Positions 35,516 to 47,468 of a stretch of 64,000 nt of DNA are shown piece by piece (within the stretch, counting starts at the first letter, position 1; every line of letters starts with the position of its first letter). Source of the DNA: Paramecium sonneborni (taxonomy: Eukaryota; Ciliophora; Oligohymenophorea; Peniculida; Parameciidae); contig CAJJDN010000095.1 in the NCBI GenBank assembly GCA_905182985.1, forward strand, positions 275,982 to 339,981, written 5' to 3'. The position numbers and the translations under genes are program-made. A model generated the notes under the pieces. That model did not search any database and was not told the origin of the DNA. It was given only the letters and a program-made list of their open reading frames with translations.

Positions 35516-36311
35516 TCATTATGATAAATTATTTTGCTTACTCTATTACAGTATGAAATTTAGTAGATCTTTCTTCTTTTAATCAAATGATAAATTTTTT
35601 TAAGAGTTGATATCTTACAATTTCTAAAGAATTGTTTGAGTGTTATAAATTGGTTCTTTTATCTTGAATAGTTATTTGAAGGAATTACTTTAAGAATGAA
35701 ATCATCTCGATTTTCGTAAAGCTATTATTCAGAATAGGCAACTTGCTTTTTCACTTCTTCAGCATATGAATTTATATCATTAGAAAATAATTAAGCAGCT
35801 CTTGGGTTAAATGATGTAACACAATCATAATAACTAACATCAATAAACATTTCATAGAGTTTGTTTAATAAATTATATACCATGCAATCTTATCCATATT
35901 TCCATTTTGGAATAAGTGTATCTACATCTACATTATTATATTCATCAATTAAAGGATGGAATAGAGGATAAAGAAATCTAATTTTAGGAATAGATTCTGG
36001 AAAGGTTTTTGGAAAATTTAATAAAAATTTAAATTTTCCTTTAGCATAAAGCCCATAAGAAATGCTAATCAATCCATGCCATTCTATTTTATTGTTTTAT
36101 GTTTTTACCTGTAATTTATTCAGTTTTAGGCAATAAAATGATAGAAAATTTATGAGCATATACTGATAGCAATTTACTAATTTTATTAATAATTTTATTA
36201 CTATTCAAATTTAATGATATTGTTTCTTGTTTCTGGATCTTTGGCAGCTTGATTAATAACTTCTTCAGTCAAATAATTTGATGATTAAGAATGAAGTAAA
36301 AGGTCGTTCAT
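35516..36311 (-). CDS. FTS/AKTIP-like ubiquitin-conjugating enzyme variant (UEV)
   Basis: Three introns (25, 25 and 26 nt) give about 239 residues. The core follows AKTIP/FTS: EWHGLISISYGLYAKGKFKF, LNFPKTFPESIPKIRFLYPL, then FHPLIDEYNNVDVDTLIPKW. The position of the catalytic cysteine in active E2 enzymes is occupied by the VDVDTLIPKW stretch, so it should not transfer ubiquitin. FTS joins Hook and FHIP in a complex linking vesicles to dynein. The last intron is inferred from the frame change into KEPIYNTQTILQ. Confidence 0.8.
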
Positions 36312-36485
36312 ATTTCAATAAAACTATTTAATATAAATATTAATATATTGTAAGAAAGTGTTTTATTTATACATTAATAGTTGTTGATTTGATTAATTAT
36401 TTAAATAGTAAGAGGAGAGTTCTGTTAGGAATTGTCTATATATTTAATTTTGAATAAATATGAATAACATAATTATAATTATTAA

Positions 36486-37528
36486 ATGGAAGATTGCTTG
36501 TTTGAGATAAAAGGAGCAGGGTAAGAAATATAGTAAAATAAGTTCATAGTAAACGATATAGAAGTAAATGGGAAATGATGCTCAGAGCAATGATTAAAAT
36601 ATAGTGATTAATGATAATAATGATGAATTGATGCCTCTATTTAAAGTGAATGTAGATGGAGTTTAGAGAATATTGGAGATAATTAGATCTAATATAGGGA
36701 AAATAGAAGAACTAAAAAAGGGGTATACAAGTGCAACTAGATCAGATGCAGAGAAAGGTTGGTATTAGTGAATTAAATAATATGATAAGATGTAAGCATG
36801 AAATTGGATAAGATAATATAATAAAATAATCAGTAATAAGAGAGGTTGAAAAGATTAATGGAATAAGTGTCTTAGGATGTTGAAGAGGCTAAGGAGAAAG
36901 AGCCAGATGAACCAGAAACAAGAATGAAAATGGATATATGGGCAGCAGTAAATCTAAAGGTTTAGGCTGTTTTGTAAGAGAGTTAAAAGGCTTAGTTAGA
37001 TTTCCAAAATAGTATGAGAAACAAAATAAAAAGACAAGCAGGTTGTTTAGATTCAAATCTGAATGAGGAATAAATAGAAGAGTTATGTGAAGATCCAAAT
37101 GTATAAATTATTTGATGTAGAAAATATAAGAATTATTACAAAAGAAAATCTATGGGTAAGCCTCGATTCAATTATAAAATGCAGTACAAGATATTTAAGA
37201 TAAATATTAAGACATACTTAAATTAGAGAGAGTATGATTACATTAATTACAATTTAAGAGTGTTTAACAGGTATATTAACTCTTCGCAGATATGGCAATT
37301 TTAGTCAAGAATCAAGGAGAACTGATCGATAATATTGAATAAAATATGATTAAAGCAAAAGACTACGTAAAAAAAGGGGAGGCATAATTAATCAAAGCTA
37401 AAAAGGATCATTAAGCTGCAAGAAAAGTAAAAAACTTAATTTGACAATAGAAAATGTGTTGTATTGTCATGATTGGTTTGGTGTTGATCTTGGTTATAGT
37501 TGGTCCAGTATTAGGGACCTCTTTATGA
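36486..37528 (+). CDS. Syntaxin (Qa-SNARE)
   Basis: About 305 residues after introns of 22, 32, 20, 27 and 24 nt. An N-terminal helical region (VDGVQRILEIIRSNIGKIEE; QDVEEAKEKEPDEPETRMKM) precedes the SNARE motif, whose centre is ILVKNQGELIDNIEQN with the zero-layer Gln, and a C-terminal anchor (CCIVMIGLVLILVIVGPVLG) ends the protein. Plasma-membrane-type syntaxins drive fusion, in Paramecium for instance trichocyst release. The second intron (32 nt, starting GTTGG) is uncommon and swallows the coding-like stretch ISELNNMIR; see findings. Confidence 0.85.
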
Positions 37529-37643
37529 ATTTAATATATATCTATAAAGATTTATTATGTTAATTAAGTAGAGAGTCAAAATAATAAAAATAGTGAAAGT
37601 CTAAATTGAATCTACCATTTAAATTCAATTAGAAATGGGAAAA

Positions 37644-39420
37644 TCATTATACTTTCATAAATCGTTATTGAAGTGAATAACTATAGATAGTGCTGAGTCC
37701 AACAGCAGCACTTTTTAGTAAGTTAAAAGTAATTTTTATTCCATAAAGTTTAAATGGATTATTTCTGGAATCATATTAGATGATTCTAATATTATCATCC
37801 AACTCTTGAATTATGGATTTGATGACTTCTTCTACCTGATTTTCATTTTGTAAGAGTTATTTGAATTTTTTATGAATGTAATTTTAGGGTTCTTTGTTTT
37901 GTTCAAAGTACACATCTTTCATTCGTAATAGATCTTAGTAAATTGATTTAACATCTTAGAGAGCAATTTCGCATTTATCTAGATAAGTATTCAATTTAGC
38001 ACCTTAATACAGATAATAGGCAGTAAAGCAAACTATCATTATTGCTAATTCACCTAGTAAGACTAATTGAAAAAAGTCAAGATGAACAAAGTCTAGAATT
38101 AACAATAAAGATAAGAATATAAGTACAATAAATCCTAGAAAGCAGAGAGAATAAAAGCCTTGAGTTCTGAGATTATAAGTTTGACCATAATCGAATGAAA
38201 TTGCTCTCATCATTGACCATGCTTACCATGTAGTTATATTATTGAAATTAAGAGTTGGTAGTAATTTTAATTATTCAATTTGATCTTGTCGAACTTTGAT
38301 TATCAGTAAGAGTTATTCAAGTAAAAAGAATTTACGATTAAAATCATAAAAGGCTTAATGAAAGAATATGTTGCTACCCCAAAATCCAATAAATGAAGCA
38401 ATGATATTCAACACTTAATTTATATTAAAATCAATACCCATTCGAAACATATCCAAGGCTTGAACAGAATTTAATAATTGTCCAATTCTCAACCAAATTG
38501 GGGTTGTCGAAAGTATAAAAGCTTCTAATACACATATTAATAGATGAGTATTTGGTGAATTTTTAATTTGATAATGACTTACTAAGTAGCCAAATAATTT
38601 AAAACCTGAATACTCATCATTATCTAAAGAAATTCCTGTGTCTTTATAAAAATTGATATCAACTTTAGCTATGGCAACTTTTGTTTCTTAATGTGGCTAC
38701 ACTATAAAATCCATCTTAAATAGAGAGATTTCAAATTAATAACGTAAGAGAGAACGATAAGGTTCTAAAAACAGAATCTTAGGAGATTATTCTCTCCATT
38801 CTCCCATCATAAGATCAAATGAAAAAACATCTTCTGGTAACAATGTACTTTTGTATAACATTATTACGCTCCTACTAAAAGTAGCATATTTTGCTGCTAT
38901 TACAACACTTCGAATTGTTAATGCATACCATAAAAATAAAATTTCAGTCAATGTTATTAAACTTTCATCCCATAAAAAATATCCTAAACCTCCTATTACA
39001 GATCCAAACCATAACAAAGTTTACATATAAAAAGCCATTGAATTTCCATAAAATTTCATGTTTCTCATTAGTGTCATACCAGGCCATACACTAAATAATA
39101 TTACCATAAATGGTCCCAAAATTGTGAAGAAAATCTAAAATCCAAAAAGTAAATCATACCTAATGGTATAAAAAAAACTCTACAAATACACCCCAGTTCC
39201 ATTCACCTTTGTATCTTTCCATTTGCTCTTTTTGAATATTTTCCAAAGAAACAGATTAGGGAATTATTTCCCATTAACGTTTCTCGTACAAAAATCTCTC
39301 TTCATCTTAAACATTAGTTAGGGATTCATCTGTTGGATGTACCACTGAAATCTTAAGAGATCGTCTATTGGTTTACAAATTTGATTTTAGCATTGTTGGA
39401 ATATCATTATTGTTTTCCAT
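37644..39420 (-). CDS. Polytopic membrane protein, unknown
   Basis: One 25-nt intron; about 583 residues. At least six hydrophobic segments: two after residue 75 (IFFTILGPFMVILFSVW; LLWFGSVIGGLGYFLW), one near LTEILFLWYALTI, one near LLICVLEAFILSTTPIW, and two close to the C-terminal third (LCFLGFIVLIFLSLLLILDF; LVLLGELAIMIVCFTAYYLY). A cytosolic-looking coiled tail of 110 residues follows. The block WSMMRAISFDYGQTYNLRTQ looks conserved in style. No transporter or channel family could be named. The start at 39420 adds nine residues to an internal ATG at 39393. Confidence 0.75.
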
Positions 39421-39814
39421 TTTATAAAAATAAGTATATTAAAACAAAAAACTCTATTGCTAATCATATACATTTGTTAGACTTGAATTTAAAAAATAAA
39501 CAAAATTATGAACTTAATGTTAATTCTCTAAATAATAGAAAATCTAGATTAATGCTATTATTATGGTTTATCAATAAATTTGAGACAATTTTGAATAGAA
39601 ATAATAAACAATAATTGCAGATAATTACACTTAGGTAGAATATTAATTAAATTACGATGATTGTGTTAGATTATAGTTAAATTTTTAATGATAACAATTT
39701 TGAATAAGTTTGCTGATAAAAATGATGAGGATTTGTATTTAAATTAGAGAGAGTTTAGAAATTGTAGATGAATATGTGAAATTTTTGATTTTGTTATTAT
39801 TAAATTAATTATTA

Positions 39815-40268
39815 ATGTCAGAAGAATTAGCAAATACCGTCTACCTTGGTGGGATTCCAGAAGATGTGACTGTTGAATAAATAAAACATTTATTTATAAC
39901 ATTTGGTGAAATTAAATCTGTGGATCTGCCTATTGATAGTGAAACATGTATAGATAATGAATATTCAAGAAAAGAATAGAGGATTTGCATTTATTGAATA
40001 TGAAGATATTGAAGATGCTGAATCTGCAATAGATAATTATGATGAAGGTGAATTGTTTGGGAGAATAGTAAAAGTAAAGCCAGCAAAGCCATATAAACCA
40101 AAGTCTTTTTATACTAAACCTGTATGGCATTCTGAAGATTGGTAAAGAAAAAATAATGAAGAGTATACTTACAAAGAACGTATGAGAAGAGAAAAGTAAA
40201 AAAAGAGAGATGAAGAAGAAAGGAAGAAAGAAGAGGAAAAAGCAAAGAAATATTAAAAGAAATAGTGA
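39815..40268 (+). CDS. RRM protein resembling the RNA-binding half of cyclophilin E
   Basis: One 22-nt intron leaves 143 residues. A single RRM occupies residues 5-85: NTVYLGGIPEDV (RNP2 region), then RGFAFIEYED (RNP1), DAESAIDNYDEGELFGRIVK and VKPAKP. This order closely follows the RRM of PPIE/Cyp33, including the DN...EGELFGR stretch. The cyclophilin domain is absent; a highly charged Lys/Arg/Glu helix replaces it before TGA 40266-40268. Such an RRM could bind U/A-rich RNA; the spliceosomal link is inference. Confidence 0.85.
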
Positions 40269-40406
40269 AATTGCAAATATTATATAATTTAAAGTTTATG
40301 AATTTAATTATTAAAGTTTAATGCTACTTTAAGGTAAAGAGATATTCAAATTTAGAAAAAAGTACGAATAAATTACTATAATCATTTTTTAATTTTATTT
40401 TTTTTT

Positions 40407-41811
40407 TCAAATATCCAAAGCTGTGGGCAATTTAGCATGTGCTTTAGCTGGTTAAAGAATGTTTTCCATTAATAAATGAATTGAAAGGACAACTCCAATA
40501 CCTGCCAAGAATAAATAGATAACATCCACATTTTTCATAGGATCAATACCACCACCAATAGCATACACAAAACCAGAAATCATTGGAACAACAGCCATAC
40601 AGAAATTCTCTATTATACCTAATAAACCTAAAGCAGTTGCTAATTTTAATAATATTTATATAATACCTAACATATCTTCTGGAACTGTAGATTATAAAGC
40701 AGGCATTAAAACACTTGAAAAACAGGAATATGACAATCCTAATGTAATCAATCTATAATTAATATTATATTATTACCCAAAAACTGAATAATAATTAGGA
40801 GAAGTCGTCAAAGGAATGTAATAAAATTGTAAATGGGAAATAAAAAACATGATTGTTGACACTACTATAAAAAAAGGTCTATAATTAGTAAATTTATCTG
40901 ATAACCTTCCAACTATTGGAGATGTGATTGCTAAATTAATCATATAATAAATTATACTCTACCTGCAACAACATAACCAACAGTAACTATTTATCCAGCA
41001 TCCATAATACTAAATCCAAAACGTTCATGATAAAATTTATTAGCATTATCTAGAAATGGCACATATGATGCTAACATTAATGTTGTTATTATGCTCATTA
41101 TTACAAAAGGCTTTGTCAATTTAACTAAATTTTTAGACTACTAGTTTACAATTAAAAACTGAGATTTATTCTGTTGTTTTTACAGTCTCTACTTTTTCAT
41201 ATTTCATATCTACATATATCATCATCAGTCCAGATAAGAAAGACTATTTAAATTATTCTAATATATACTAAAAAACACAAGAATAATCCAAACAATAATG
41301 GTATTTTTAATGAATTGGTCTTCTCAAATAAATAAGGGGATAAAAACGAATTAAGAGCAGCTGCTAATTCTGGTACTGTTAGTATCAATCCCATAGCAGT
41401 TCCCATATCTTTTGGCATTCGTTACGCTACCATTTTAAATACAGCAATATGTAAAATATCACTTGCGATACCAAATATAGCTCTACCACAAAGCATCATA
41501 CAATAATTATGATAGCATCCTCCAAAAAAAATAAATAATTATGATAAACCCAATAAAAGACTGAATGTGAACACCTAAGCTATTACATATATTCTTACAC
41601 CCCAACGACCACCCATATTGTCTATCATGATTCCTCCACCTATACTTAATCCTATATTAGGAATTGCAAACACACTGTAAAGCAAATTGAATTAAGTTTA
41701 TGTTAATTAAAACTCCTCTTCTATAGGAACCTCAAGAGCTTAAGGAATATCAAACGCATAGTTGTTTCCAACCATTAAAAGAATGGCTAGCAAGATGATT
41801 AAACGATCCAT
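40407..41811 (-). CDS. Major facilitator superfamily transporter (MFSD1-like)
   Basis: Introns of 25, 22 and 32 nt give about 441 residues with roughly twelve hydrophobic segments. Helix 1 starts at the N-terminus (MDRLIILLAILLMVGNNYAF). The signature loop is NIGLSIGGGIMIDNMGGRWG, followed by CGRAIFGIASDILHIAVFKM. The second half repeats the pattern with SPIVGRLSDKFTNYRPFFIV. Length and the SIGGG..D..G pattern resemble MFSD1, a lysosomal dipeptide carrier; the substrate here is unknown. A long divergent intergenic region separates it from the NEK kinase. Confidence 0.83.
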
Positions 41812-42718
41812 TTTTAATAATTAATATACACATTAATTTTAATTCATTGAATGAGATTTACCTTACATTCTATGAATTTTTTCAAATTTAACAAGTCAAT
41901 TTTATAATTTTTATTTTCCAATCATTCTACTTTCTCAATCTATCAAATAAATTCTCATTCTTGCATCAACACTATTATTATAATTATGTCAAATTCCTAA
42001 AATATTTACTTCAGTGAAGATCCAAGATTTGTAAATAAACATTAGATAAATGTAGGTATATATTTTTGATATAATGTTACTAAAACATGCAGTTGATTTC
42101 TATTAATTCCATAATATCAAATATATGGAATTTAAAATAGCAATTTCTGTTAATTCACAATTATACTTGATCATAAAAATAATTTAAATTATTGATCAAA
42201 ATTTTTAGATATTAATTTTCAATACATTTTCTTAATAAACCTAAGGCAATACTTCAAATTTTGTAAAACAAGATTAGACATCTAAAATACAACTAATTTT
42301 TAGTTTCACTTATGAAAGAAGACTATCTTTTACTTTTAGGAATCATATAGTGTTGAATATTCCTTTTTTGAATATATATTTATTGTTTATGGTAAAACGA
42401 TATTATTTAAAATTAATCATAATTGATCTATTCTCATGTTGAGATAAGAGTAAATTCAATATAAAATATGTGGGAGTAATTGATTGTGTATTTCTTAAAA
42501 TGTAAATAATTATTGCTCAATAATGAGTATCTTCTTCAATTAATATTTGGCTTAATAAATTAGGGAAGTGAGACATCTATTTTGTTATCTAATAGATTTT
42601 AGACAATAAATTCTGATTGAATCATTCAAATACTAGTATTCGTTTAATGCAGTTTGAAAGTATGGTAAGTGGAGAGTATATGATAAGTTTATAAAGAGTT
42701 TATTTTGAAATAAATAAA
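41812..42718. other. 900-bp divergent intergenic region
   Basis: No gene modelled. A short frame from ATG 41986 (MSNSQNIYFSEDPRFVNKHQ) is coding-like but ends quickly. TTGATCA at 42167-42173 and TGATCAA at 42193-42199 form an inverted repeat around a palindromic AT core; its role is unknown. Confidence 0.45.
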
Positions 42719-43720
42719 ATGGATTACGAAATCATTGATTAAATAGGGAAAGGAAGTTACGGTGTGATTTATAAGGTGAGATTAGGAAGTTAAATGTAAG
42801 TGTTGAAGGAAATCTCACTAAAGAATCTTTCTTTGAAATAATAAAACGAAGCTTATAGGGAGGCTCAGATAATGCATACATTAAACCATCCAAATATAAT
42901 TTCATACTATAATTCTTAATTGAAAAGGGATAAGTTAAATATCTTTATGGAATATTGTGAGGACGATCTTTATAATTATATATGTCGAAATCCATCTCCA
43001 GGAGAGAACTAAGTTTGGTAGTGGACAATGTAATTGTTAGAAGGTCTTGAGTATTTACATTCTTAAAAAATAATGCATAGAGATATCAAACCTAATAATA
43101 TTTTAATGAAAAGCAATGTATTAAAGATTAGTGATCTGGGAGTTTCTAAAAGTTTGATATCTACTCAATAACTTTAAACAACAAAAGTGGGAACTCCTTT
43201 ATATTTGGCTCCTGAATTAATTCGAAATAGACCTTATGATAGTAAAATTGATATTTGGGCATTGGGATGTGTGATTTATTTTATTTGTTAAGGTGATCCT
43301 CCTTTTGGGGGAAGCAATTTAATCTCATTGGGATATAATATAGTGAATAAGTCTCCAAAACCTATTAATAGTAAATATTCAAGGAGGTTGTAGAGTCTTA
43401 TATTTAAATTGTTAAATAAAGTACCAGAATTCAGACCAACAGCTACTCAAGTATTGCAATAGATTCGTGAAGATAATGAAATGAAAATGAAACCTCAATT
43501 TTAGAAGATCTTTTCTGTTCACTCTTAACATGAGATAACTAGAGGAGATGATATGAAAGAGTAGAATAAGACTGTTTAAATGATATAGAGTAGAAGGTTA
43601 GAAAGAATTATTCAATAATAGAAGGATGCTTAATTCAGATTATGTGAGGCTGATAAATTTAGCAAAATTGTACTTTTAAATAGAATTATTAAACATTAAT
43701 CAGAACATTATGCACAATGA
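42719..43720 (+). CDS. NIMA-related (NEK-type) protein kinase
   Basis: Intronless, 333 residues. Kinase subdomains are complete: [18 protein letters not shown] with the ATP-binding Lys, [20 protein letters not shown], the catalytic loop [13 protein letters not shown] in place of DFG (usual in NEKs), [11 protein letters not shown], and [21 protein letters not shown] 70-residue Gln/Lys tail follows. NEKs regulate ciliary length and cell cycle, and the family is expanded in ciliates. It converges on the phosphatase gene with 21 bp between stops. Confidence 0.95.
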
Positions 43721-43741
43721 TAAATACTAAAATCATAATAC

Positions 43742-44819
43742 TCATAGTATTGGCTTTCTGTTAAAGGCATTTAATAATTCATCCAATTTACTTTAATGTT
43801 AATTTAATTAGAATGGTTTATTCTAAGATATCTATGTTTTGCATGAAGTTTGGGTTTGTATTTTGGCATACTTGTTTTCAAAATCTTATTTTCTATTCTA
43901 CCAATCTAAGGAATTCAATTCTAATGCTAGATTTGCTAATCCATCTTTTTTACTTCCATGAACTACAAGAAAACAATTAAATTAATATACTACTTGCATC
44001 TTATAAATAATTCTTCTTTCGTATTAAATCTGGAGATGTTCTAATTGCCGAATTGGGTCTATGATTACTAGTAAGAGAAAACTGGAATTTTTAATTTGCT
44101 GATTCTGGAGTACTAAAAAGATCTAATCCTAAAGATTTTCGTTTATAGCCATCATATATAATATCATCGAGAGGTTTTGTTTTTACTCCAGAAATTTATT
44201 ATTGTTTTTCTTCATATTTATTCATAAAAGAGATTTCTTTTGTTGGAGTTTAAAATTATTTACTAATTTATATAAATAGATTTTACCTTTTTATTAAAGA
44301 TTCTTTTATTGGTTATATGTCAATATTATCATTTTTATTATTTTATTATTGTAAAACTCTTTCATATTGCTATAATTATCTTAAGAACCCATTATTAGGA
44401 TAGACTTACCATCTCTTTTTTTCAAGTAATTTTAAGGAATCTTAAGCACTCATATTATTTTTTTTCATTAAATATGCTGCAACAAGAGTGGCTGATCTAG
44501 ATATACCAGCCATACAGTGAATCAATACATTCCCACTTTATCGGGCTCGTTCAATGAATTGATTACTACTCTCAAAATGTCTACTGATATTTTCAGATTC
44601 ACAATCCTCTAAGTATATGTGTTAATAATTTTGGAGTTATGTTTGTACTTAGAATGGTATCTTATTCATGCAAATTGATAAAACACCATTGATTCTGTGC
44701 CTCCTTAAATTCTCTAGACTAGCTAATGTATTTATTTTATTCTTACATGCTGATTCTATATTTCCTAAGTAAATTGATCCTGAAGTTCCATTGTCAACAA
44801 TACAAGTCATATCATCCAT
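43742..44819 (-). CDS. Dual-specificity phosphatase with long C-terminal tail
   Basis: Introns of 24 and about 28 nt give about 341 residues; an alternative donor 3 nt upstream (31-nt intron) would drop one residue. The DSP domain spans residues 12-165: SGSIYLGNIESA, GVLSICMNKIPF, then VLIHCMAGISRSATLVAAYL containing the catalytic HCxxGxxRS loop with Cys and Arg, and KRWQVYPNNGFLRQLQQYER at its end. The tail (about 175 residues) is Ser/Lys/Gln-rich with KTKPLDDIIYDGYKRKSLGL. Its neighbour is a kinase gene, but no functional link is shown. Confidence 0.9.
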
Positions 44820-44970
44820 TTATTATTGATAAGATAAACAACTGCTTTGATAGGAAGATTTTTGTACAATGGGTTAAAGGTTAAACATTAATTAACAATA
44901 AAAATTATTTCACTAAATGTAAAAATTGAAAATTTAGCCTCAATTATAATAAATAAGGCGTTCATCCTCA

Positions 44971-46801
44971 ATGGGTACAGTAAATATAGAACTTATACAT
45001 TTTGAAAAGAATGTTTCTTTAAGTTAGAGCACATTTTTCAAGACATTCTCTGAAATGCAATAGAAGTATTTAAAATATATGATGATATAAAAAGGGCTGC
45101 AATAACGAATCAAGTAGCTCGAATTCCATCACCAAAGGAAAGATTGTAGGTTTCACTATCTCACAACAAAAAATAGAGTGAAACAATAATAAATTAAAGT
45201 AGAGAAAGATTAGAAATAGCAATGATTGAAGCTCTTTCTTTGACATAGAAGAATAGAAATAAGAATTATTAGAAATTAAAAAGGCGGCGAGATTAAGGTC
45301 ATAAGAAAGCAATGGAATTAAAACCATAATAAAAAGGTATAGGATAGCAATTAAAGAGAAAGTTTTTTAGTTGCCTTAATTAGACAGTCCTTTAGAGAAT
45401 AGTATAGACAGTCCTGCTTAGTTAAGTTTTTATTTTGAGTCTCAACGTGTAATACGTGATATAAAGACATTTAAACCATCATTTACAGAATAGGCAGCAT
45501 TTGGATTATTGAATGATTAGCTATATTTATATGGAGGCATTGGAGGAGATGGTGTTAGAAATTAAATGTTGAAATATGATATAAGTATATAAGTGAGTAT
45601 TATTTAAGAATTTTAAGTATGGCAAATAGTATAAGGAAACGGAGAACATCCAAAGTAAGGTAGAGCAGGTTTGTCAATCGTATAATACAAAAATAAATTT
45701 GTGTATTTTGGAGGTTGTGGATAATTCAATCCAAAATTAAAGATAAGAGAATGTTCTAATTCAGTATTTGAATATACAGTAAGTAATTCATATTGGGAGA
45801 AATTACATCCCTAAGGAGATTTTGTGGAACCGAGGAGATAACATAGAGCATGTTTAATAGGATCGAAATGGATGATGATTTACGGTGGAATTAATCAAAA
45901 TGAAGAAGTACTCTCTGATACTTGTGTATTGAATATAGAAAAATAATATTGGAAACTATATAAAGTAAAAGCTACACCAATATGTTGTCATGCTCTAGTT
46001 AATATATCATCATAAGGTAAATTTTAAGATATTATTCAAAATGAATTAATGCCTTAAGATATTGTTTATTCATTTGGAGGAAAGGATGCTGAAGGCAATT
46101 CAGTAAACACAATTAAAAAATTGAATTATTGTTCTTTTAATAATATTCCACTTTCTTGGGATGTTATTGAATGTAAAGGTATAGCTCCTCCTCCTATGCA
46201 TAATCATACTGTTGAGTATTTAAGAAAAGTTTAAGGTATAGCAATAATTGGTGGACTTAGAGATTTTATATTGAATGGAACTTTAGAATCAGATCAATAT
46301 TTCATATTTTATCCTCATTTAAATCTTTGGTAAGAAGTAATAGCTGAAGGTTAAAGAATTCCAAGATGTGCACATTCTACTGTTTTACTTAGCTCTAAAA
46401 TTGCAGTCTTTGGAGGAATTGGTAATGAACGCTATTTAGAACCAGATGTGGGATTCATTGAAACTGATTAGATGCAAGTTTTTAATAAAGTCACTAAAGA
46501 TAAAATTAATCACAATACTAATATACTTTCTAATATTGAAGAACCTAACAAACTTGAAAATTCATTTAGAAAAAGGAAGTCTCTCTTCCAAGATGAATCA
46601 GAAATCTCTGATACATAAAAACCTTTCAGAATCACACTTCGTAAGACCACTTAAGCTAGAAGATCATACTTGCCAAATCCGCATCGTAAATAAGTACTCA
46701 TTAGATATGATATTTTGATTGGATTCATCAACAAAGTCATACGTGACAATCTTCATATACTCTTGAATTTTGATAAATATCTAGAAAGATAAATTATATG
46801 A
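44971..46801 (+). CDS. Kelch-repeat protein, 5' and 3' ends uncertain
   Basis: The body is clear. A charged N-terminal region (IYDDIKRAAITNQVARIPSP) is joined by a 20-nt intron to six kelch-like blades: LYLYGGIGGDGVRN, FVYFGGCGQFNPKL, WMMIYGGINQNEEV, VYSFGGKDAEGN, GIAIIGGLRDF and IAVFGGIGNERYL. A basic tail follows. Kelch propellers bind partner proteins. The start is unresolved: ATG 44971 reaches the coding frame only through an intron of about 41 nt, longer than the others here. A TGA-free frame of 60 codons also continues past the stop at 46799-46801 in another frame. Confidence 0.78.
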
Positions 46802-47468
46802 TTATATTATTAAATCTTATGATCATCATAAAAAAGAGAGAGAATTGCTATCTATAACATATTATGATTAACACCTCAATTTCTATTCTAATTTATCATC
46901 TCACATTGATTATAAAAATTTATCATCTAATACATTTTGCTATCATCTATATAAGAATAAAAATATAAATTGATATCTAACATAATGATGTCTTTTTCAA
47001 CATTTTTTTAAAGTTAAGTAATAAACTAAAAGAAAAAAAAGAAAATTCATAATTAAGATTATTAAAATATATTTAATTATTTTAAAATATTATAAAATTT
47101 ATATCTAATTATTTAAGCAGAAAACAAAATACTTTAACAATAATTTGTTCATTTCTTACTCTCTTGTCTAATATCTAATAATTTAATTTTCAAAATATAA
47201 AGATATCATATAAAAAAAACAATTAGTTATAATTTTAATTAAACAATTAAATATTATATAATAGATTAGTATAAATATATATAAGTTTTCACAGCACTTT
47301 CATAATTTATACTTAAGTGGTGTTTAGAATTCTTTGAATTCAATATTATGTATTGAAATATTATTTTATTTGTAAATACAATTATTTATTTATTTATGAA
47401 TGATATTTAAGCAATAAAATTTATGTTAAGGATATATAAATAAAATTAACAAAAATCTTTTATCCTCA
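46802..47468. other. Intergenic region with a coding-like extension
   Basis: From 46792 to 46973 a plus-strand frame (KLYDYIIKSYDHHKKERELL and onward) is open to a TGA at 46971-46973. It may be a lost C-terminus of the kelch gene or a separate relic. The remaining 500 bases are AT-rich with nothing recognised. Confidence 0.4.
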
